Assembly (NCBI GenBank): GCA_038109305.1
Contig: JAYNIR010000002.1
Location: forward strand, 62,001 to 126,000
Direction of reading: 5' to 3'
DNA length: 64,000 nucleotides
Origin: UBA1479 sp038109305
Lineage (GTDB): Bacteria > Pseudomonadota > Alphaproteobacteria > Rhodospirillales > Casp-alpha2
Below the pieces are notes generated by a model. The model had not been told where the DNA came from and did not search any database. It was given only the letters and a program-made list of their open reading frames with translations. The position numbers and the translations under genes were made by a program. This document shows, piece after piece, positions 59,330 through 64,000 of the stretch. Each line of letters starts with the position of its first letter. The first letter of the stretch is position 1.

Positions 59330-61210
59330 ATGCGCGACCCTTCGCGACCAACGGCCCGAACGGGTCCTCAAACCGGATTTTTCATGATGCCCGCGACACA
59401 ACCCTTCACAACCCGCCCTGAAATTCTCGGCACCTTCGGTGTCGTCACGTCCACCCACTGGCTCGCCACCGCCGTCGGCATGGCGATCCTGGAAAAAGGC
59501 GGCAACGCCTTCGACGCCGGTGTGGCGACGGGCTTTGCGCTGCAGGTGGTGGAACCGCACCTGAACGGCCCCGGCGGCGATGCACCGATCATCGTTCACA
59601 CGGCGCATGACGACACGACGAAAGTCATCTGCGGCCAGGGCGTTTCGGCGGCCGGCGCGACCATTGCCAAACTTAAGGCGCTGGGGCTGGAGATCATGCC
59701 CGGCACGGGCCATCTGGCCGCGGTCGTCCCCGGCGCATTTTCCGCGTGGCTGACGATGCTCCGCGATTTCGGCACGATGGAACTGAAGGACGTTTTGGAA
59801 CCGGCGATCAATTTCGCGGCCAACGGTTATCCTCTGGTGCCCAACATCTGCAACACCATCATGACCATCAAGCCGATGTTCGAGGATGATTGGCACACGT
59901 CCCGCGATCTGTGGCTGAAAAACGGTCAGGTTCCGAAACCGGGATCGGTTTTCAAAAACGAAGTGATGGCCGACATGTATCGCCGCATCATCAAAGAAGC
60001 GGCGTCGGCCAAGGGCGGGCGCGTGGCGCGGATCAACGCGGCGCATGACGCCTGGTACAAAGGCTTCGTCGCAGAATCGATCGGCAAATTTATGCAAACG
60101 CCGGTTATGGATACTTCCGGCGAACGTCATCAGGGGTTCCTGACCGCCGATGACCTGGCGGCCTGGTCGGCCCCGGTCGAAGACCCGCTGACCATGGACT
60201 ATATGAACTACACGATCTGCAAGACCGGCCCCTGGGGCCAGGGCCCGTCGATGTTGCAGTCGTTGGCGCTGCTAAAGGGCTTCGACCTGACGGCCATGGG
60301 CTACACCAGCGCCGATTTCGTCCATACGATTACGGAATGCTTCAAGCTCGCCTTTGCCGACCGGGAAAAATTCTACGGCGATCCCGACTTCATCGACATC
60401 CCCATGGATGTACTGCTGTCCGAAGCCTACAACGCCGAACGGCGCAAGCTGATCGATCCGGCGCATGCGTCGCTCGAACTGCGCCCGGGCAACGTGCCGG
60501 GATACGGCAGCGACCCGATCGTCCGCGAACCGACGCCTGAAGAACAGGCGCAGCCGTCGGCGTTGGGCATCGGCGAGCCGACGGTGGCGCGGTTCGACGA
60601 CCTGGAGGTCGCCCACGATGGTCATTCCGCCGGCGACACCTGCCACTTCGATATCATCGACAAAGACGGCAACATGGTTTCGGCGACGCCGTCCGGCGGC
60701 TGGCTGCAGAGCAACCCGGCGGTGCCGGGACTCGGCTTTTGCCTGACCAACCGCGGCCAGATGTACTGGCTGGACGAGAAAAAACAGGACCGGCTTGAGC
60801 CCAAGAAACGCCCGCGCACGACCCTGAGCCCCTGCTTTGCGCTGCGTGACGGCAAGGCCTGGATGCCCTTCGGCACCCCCGGCGGCGACAGCCAGGATCA
60901 GTGGTCGACGGGCTATTTCGTTCGCAAAGTGCATTTCGATATGAACATGCAGCAGGCAATCGACGCGCCGGCGTTCCATACCAAGCACTTCCCGTCGTCG
61001 TTCTACCCGCGCCATTGGGACCCGGGCCATCTGGTCATCGAAGGCCGGTTTCCCAAGGAAACCCAGCAGGAATTGGTCAAACGCGGCCATAAGCTGGAAG
61101 TCGACGACGACTGGGCCATCGGGCGTCTGACCGCGGCCTGCAAGGAAGACGGCGTGCTTAAAGCCGCCGCCAACCCGCGCTTCATGCAGGGGTATGCGAT
61201 CGGCCGGTGA
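59330..61210 (+). CDS. Gamma-glutamyltransferase/Ntn-hydrolase family protein
   Basis: The protein (about 626 residues) is of the GGT family: GVVTSTHWLATAVGMAILEK with AGVATGFALQVVEPHLNGPG (about 60-95), GGDTC-like SAGDTCHFDIIDKDGNMVSA with the Thr used for autocleavage and catalysis (about 440), and SGGWLQSNPAVPGLGFCL. GGT-type enzymes cleave gamma-glutamyl amides; others are acylases. No clear signal peptide is visible, so it may be cytoplasmic, unlike classical periplasmic GGT. The start at 59330 has no strong ribosome site; an ATG pair at 59384 and 59387 is possible. It diverges from tctCBA. Confidence 0.88.
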   Translation: MRDPSRPTARTGPQTGFFMMPATQPFTTRPEILGTFGVVTSTHWLATAVGMAILEKGGNAFDAGVATGFALQVVEPHLNGPGGDAPIIVHTAHDDTTKVICGQGVSAAGATIAKLKALGLEIMPGTGHLAAVVPGAFSAWLTMLRDFGTMELKDVLEPAINFAANGYPLVPNICNTIMTIKPMFEDDWHTSRDLWLKNGQVPKPGSVFKNEVMADMYRRIIKEAASAKGGRVARINAAHDAWYKGFVAESIGKFMQTPVMDTSGERHQGFLTADDLAAWSAPVEDPLTMDYMNYTICKTGPWGQGPSMLQSLALLKGFDLTAMGYTSADFVHTITECFKLAFADREKFYGDPDFIDIPMDVLLSEAYNAERRKLIDPAHASLELRPGNVPGYGSDPIVREPTPEEQAQPSALGIGEPTVARFDDLEVAHDGHSAGDTCHFDIIDKDGNMVSATPSGGWLQSNPAVPGLGFCLTNRGQMYWLDEKKQDRLEPKKRPRTTLSPCFALRDGKAWMPFGTPGGDSQDQWSTGYFVRKVHFDMNMQQAIDAPAFHTKHFPSSFYPRHWDPGHLVIEGRFPKETQQELVKRGHKLEVDDDWAIGRLTAACKEDGVLKAAANPRFMQGYAIGR

Positions 61211-61348
61211 CGACGGCCCGCCATCACTGCCTTTTCGTCCCTATACCCGCCCCCACGCGGGTCGAGCCGCCGGCCGCACCGACGCCGGTTTTTGGCACGC
61301 GTGTTGCTACGACCGGGGCGGAGTGAGCGTAAAGAATAGGGGCTGGCG

Positions 61349-61876
61349 ATGAAAGATGAGTCCGGGTTTCACCTGAGCGTTGTGGGGATGCCGTCGTTGC
61401 GCGCGCTGGCGCCCCAGGGGCGCATCCGTTTCGACAGTCAATTCCGGGCCACGACGTGGGAAGAAACGACCAACGATGCGGGCGACGACGCCGCGGAACA
61501 TCGGGTCCACATTCTCGTCGCCGAGGACGATCCCACGACGCGGATGATCCTTCGCAATATGCTCGAAAAAGCCGAATTCGCCGTCACCACGGCGAACGAC
61601 GGGACCGAAGCCGTCGCCGCCCTTCGCAACGGCGCATTCGATCTGGTTCTCCTCGATATCCAGATGCCGGGCATGAACGGTATTGATGTCGCGCGTCACG
61701 TTCGCCGCGCCGCCGGCGGCGCGAAAATTCCGGTCATCGCCGTGACCAGCGAGACCGAGGACGATCAAGTCGACGCGATGCTCGCCGTCGGTTTCGACGG
61801 CATCATGGGTAAACCCGTGCGGCGGGACGATCTGATCCGTGTCATACTGGCCGCCCTGGCACACGCGGCGGCTTGA
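61349..61876 (+). CDS. Single-domain response regulator (REC)
   Basis: The 175-residue protein is an N-terminal unconserved segment of about 50 residues and a REC domain. The acidic pair is in HILVAEDDPTTRM, the phosphoacceptor Asp in FDLVLLDIQMPGMNG (about 109), the Thr/Ser in VIAVTSETE and the Lys in GIMGKPVRRDDL. No output domain is attached. It is followed after seven bases by an Hpt gene, suggesting a phosphorelay in which REC and Hpt exchange phosphate. The kinase is not adjacent. Confidence 0.88.
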   Translation: MKDESGFHLSVVGMPSLRALAPQGRIRFDSQFRATTWEETTNDAGDDAAEHRVHILVAEDDPTTRMILRNMLEKAEFAVTTANDGTEAVAALRNGAFDLVLLDIQMPGMNGIDVARHVRRAAGGAKIPVIAVTSETEDDQVDAMLAVGFDGIMGKPVRRDDLIRVILAALAHAAA

Positions 61877-61883
61877 GACGTGA

Positions 61884-62252
61884 ATGGCGACCGGCAACGC
61901 TATGGAGACCATTGATCCGCAAATTCTGGCGGACCTGGAACGCGACACCAGCCGCGACCTGATCCCCGAACTCGTCCAGCTTTATCTTGATACCGCCGCC
62001 GCCCGCGCGGGCCGCATGACGGCGGCATTGCCGGATGCCGATCTGGCCGTCATCGCTTCCGAAGCCCATGCCCTGAAAAGCAGTTCGGCCACATTCGGTG
62101 CATTCGAGGTTCAGCGTTTGAGCCTGAAGATCGAAAACCACGCGCTCGAAGGCGATGCCGCTGCAGTTACAGCGCTGATGCCCGAACTTTCGCGCGCCAT
62201 GGCGGCTGCGAATACGGCGCTCCGCGCCTATGTCGACGATTTGACGGAATAG
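61884..62252 (+). CDS. Hpt-domain phosphotransfer protein
   Basis: The 122-residue protein is a lone Hpt domain, a four-helix bundle with the phosphoacceptor His in IASEAHALKSSSATFGAF (about 67). The motif H-x-L-K-S-S-S-x-x-F-G is complete. Hpt proteins pass phosphate between REC domains. Its position next to a REC gene and facing a sigma-54 response regulator suggests a relay from REC to Hpt to the regulator. An in-frame ATG at 61902 is an alternative start. Confidence 0.88.
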   Translation: MATGNAMETIDPQILADLERDTSRDLIPELVQLYLDTAAARAGRMTAALPDADLAVIASEAHALKSSSATFGAFEVQRLSLKIENHALEGDAAAVTALMPELSRAMAAANTALRAYVDDLTE

Positions 62253-62268
62253 ATCGGCGTCCCGCACT

Positions 62269-63699
62269 TTATTCGGCGGCGTGGGTGCCATCCTTGGCTT
62301 TTTCCTCCGCCTCTTTTAGGCGGCGGTAGACGGTCGACGGGCTGAGTTCCAAAAGCGCCGCCGCGCGGGTGACGTTGCCGTCGCAATGATCGATGGCCGC
62401 GTTGATCATTTCCATCTCAACCTGCCACAACGGCCGGATCGTGACCGGCCCGGCGGCGGCACGGCCGCTGCCGTCCGCGGCGGGCGTCAGGGTCTGCGAA
62501 CGGGACGCTCCGCCGGCGGCGGTCCCGACCGGTGGCGGAATCATGTCTGCCTCGACCGTATTACCCTGATGCAGGACGACGATGTTGCGGATGATGTTCT
62601 GCAATTGGCGGACGTTGCCGGGCCAGTCATAGGCGCGGATGCACGCCATGGCGGCGTCGTTGAACCCGGTGAACGATTTGCCTTCTTCGGCCGAGACCTC
62701 GGCGAGGAAGTGCCCCGCGAGGTCCGCCACGTCGTCGTCCCGGTCTTTCAACGGCGGCAGATGAACGGGAATGACGTGCAGCCGGTAATACAGGTCTTCG
62801 CGGAAATTGCCTTTCTCGACCTCGGCCCACGGGTCCTTGTTGGTGGCGCAGATGAAGCGCACATCGACGTTTTCAACCTTCGGCGATCCGACTTTCTGAA
62901 ACCCGCCGGTCTGGATAAAACGCAGCATTTTGACCTGAAGCGCTGCGTCCATTTCGCAGATTTCATCAAGGAACAAGGTGCCGCCGTCCGCCAGCGTCGC
63001 GGCGCCGTCGCGGTTCGCGTGGGCGCCGGTGAAGGCGCCTTTGACGTGGCCGAATATCTCGCTTTCCATCAATTCGCGCGGGATCGCGCCGCAGTCCAGC
63101 GCGATGTACGGCTGTCCCGCCCGGGGGCTTTGCCGATGAATCGCTTCGGCGCAGACTTCCTTGCCGCTGCCCGACTGGCCGGTGATGAACACCGTCGCCT
63201 TCTACGACGCGGCGCTTTCGACCGTGCGGTAGACCGTCTGCATCGGCGCCGACTTGCCGATAAACCCGCAGTATTCGCCGGACCCGTAATCGCGCTGCAG
63301 ACTTTTGACGATGCCTTTCAGGTCCCGCCGTTCCAGCGCGTTGCGCAGCGTGACGATCAACCGGTCTGCGTCGAACGGTTTCATCAAAAAGTCCGACGCC
63401 CCTTCGCGCATGGCTTCAACGGCCATGTTCAGCGATCCATGCGCGCTGACCACAATGACCGCCGCATCGCAGCCGTCGGCCATGACTTTTTTCAGAATGT
63501 CGAGGCCGCTCATGTTCGGCAACTGGACGTCCAGGATCAGCGCGCTGAATTTCTCCGCGGCAATGGCTTTCAGCGCCTTTTTGCCGGTGTCCGCATGGAC
63601 GACCTCATAGGGCCCGCCCTTCAGGTATTCCTGATAGACGCGCGCAATCGGCGGGTCGTCCTCGACCAGCAGAATCTTTCGGATTTCAGCCTCGCTCAT
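62269..63699 (-). pseudogene. Sigma-54 response regulator (NtrC/LuxO type) cut by an in-frame TAG
   Basis: The REC half (63202-63699) has the acidic triad in ILLVEDDPPIAR, LILDVQLPNMSG and the Lys of ASDFLMKPFDAD. It reaches VYRTVESAAS and then meets TAG at 63204-63202. The same frame continues into KATVFITGQSGSGKEV, the Walker A of an AAA+ sigma-54 activator, with GAFTGA, the Walker B TLFLDEICEMD, and a Fis-type HTH at the end (NVTRAAALLELSPSTVYRRL). TCG to TAG is a single change. If it is real, the activator loses its receiver; an internal GTG at 63192 could start a REC-less form. Confidence 0.8.
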
Positions 63700-63794
63700 C
63701 CGGGCCCGTAACCTCCACGCCTCCAAGCCGGGTCATTATAGGCCGATCCCGCAAAGCCATGCCATATGCCCCTCGTTATAGTGCGGTATTTTGG

Positions 63795-64000
63795 CTACCC
63801 CTGGCCTCTGGCACCCCACCGGACGAGCGCCAGATACCCCGCGACCAGCAACACAAACACGCCGGCCGCAATGAACGGCATCCGGTAGCCGTCCTGCCAG
63901 TTGACGAGGACCGCAAACAGCGGCGGCAGCGCCGTGACGCCGCCGAACATCAGGAACTGCCCGCCGCCGGTCACGTCGCCGACCCGATTGTCGGGCGCCA
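63795..64000 (-). CDS. MFS transporter, C-terminal fragment at the window edge
   Basis: The 68 visible codons, ending in TAG at 63795, encode two membrane helices in the last part of a major facilitator transporter: QFLMFGGVTALPPLFAVLVN and MPFIAAGVFVLLVAGYLALV, after APDNRVGDVTGG. The rest lies beyond the right edge. Nothing more can be said of the substrate. Confidence 0.7.
   Translation of the reverse strand, partial: APDNRVGDVTGGGQFLMFGGVTALPPLFAVLVNWQDGYRMPFIAAGVFVLLVAGYLALVRWGARGQG

Noticed and set aside
41570..63204. Recoding of UAG or UAA as an amino acid to explain the in-frame stops
   Set aside because: TAG ends the CHASE2 cyclase and the MFS gene at their natural ends, and TAA ends tolC and several others. 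Both behave as ordinary stops, and several other lesions are frameshifts or deletions.
1..64000. CRISPR arrays, rRNA genes, prophage or complete insertion sequences
   Set aside because: None seen. The only short repeats are two tandem duplications, one inverted repeat and gene-internal repeats.

Overview
The window reads as high-GC alphaproteobacterial chromosome, most likely from a Rhodospirillales-type lineage. Support for this: a PopZ/DUF2497 gene beside tolC and pcm, an RpoH-type sigma factor, a DinB with an N-terminal zinc ribbon, and a near-complete hopanoid locus. Species cannot be named from sequence alone. About 60 genes were resolved, with two tRNAs. No rRNA, CRISPR array, prophage or intact insertion sequence was seen.

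Layout. 0-5.7 kb: popZ (partial), tolC, pcm, tRNA-Cys, tRNA-Asn, a secreted HExxH protein, dinB. 5.7-18.5 kb: signalling and motility. A coiled-coil gene overlaps a GAF-GAF-PAS adenylate cyclase, which converges on a CHASE2 adenylate cyclase of exactly the same length (793 aa) with a related C-terminal tail. A wrecked type I secretion gene, a MotA/MotB stator pair, an MBL-fold hydrolase, a SAM hydrolase-type gene and rpoH follow. 18.9-38.6 kb: the lipid region. It holds mlaA, three MlaC/HpnM-type periplasmic carriers, hpnL, hpnN and a three-gene 'headgroup' set (CDP-alcohol phosphatidyltransferase, PhyH dioxygenase, NTP transferase). These are followed by hpnA, ispH, hpnH, hpnG, shc, hpnE, hpnD, hpnB and hpnC. 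Together they should build squalene from farnesyl diphosphate, cyclise it to hopene, add the adenosine-derived side chain and move hopanoids to the outer membrane. The headgroup set has no assigned role there and is the best candidate for something undescribed.

38.7-64 kb: accessory metabolism. Two FAD oxidoreductases lead into a C3-sulfonate module (ComC and SlcC sulfolactate dehydrogenases, ComDE sulfopyruvate decarboxylase, divergent GntR regulator with a candidate operator). Further on, a tripartite tricarboxylate transporter (TctCBA) sits with an aminotransferase, a second ComDE-like thiamine-diphosphate decarboxylase pair, an aldehyde dehydrogenase and a gamma-glutamyltransferase-family protein. 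A REC protein, an Hpt protein and a sigma-54 response regulator close the window, with the tail of an MFS transporter at the edge.

A notable property is gene decay. Eight loci carry frameshifts, in-frame stops or large internal deletions: the type I secretion fusion, DUF4393, a cNMP-binding protein, a deacetylase, a histidine kinase, an NTF2-like protein, an aminotransferase lacking its PLP-lysine segment, and the sigma-54 regulator. Seven lie in 41.5-63.7 kb. The hopanoid and housekeeping regions have none, apart from one gene with no convincing canonical start. This points to real erosion of dispensable functions, though consensus errors cannot be excluded without reads. Start sites were moved from the longest possible frame wherever a ribosome binding site, an overlap or family length argued for it.
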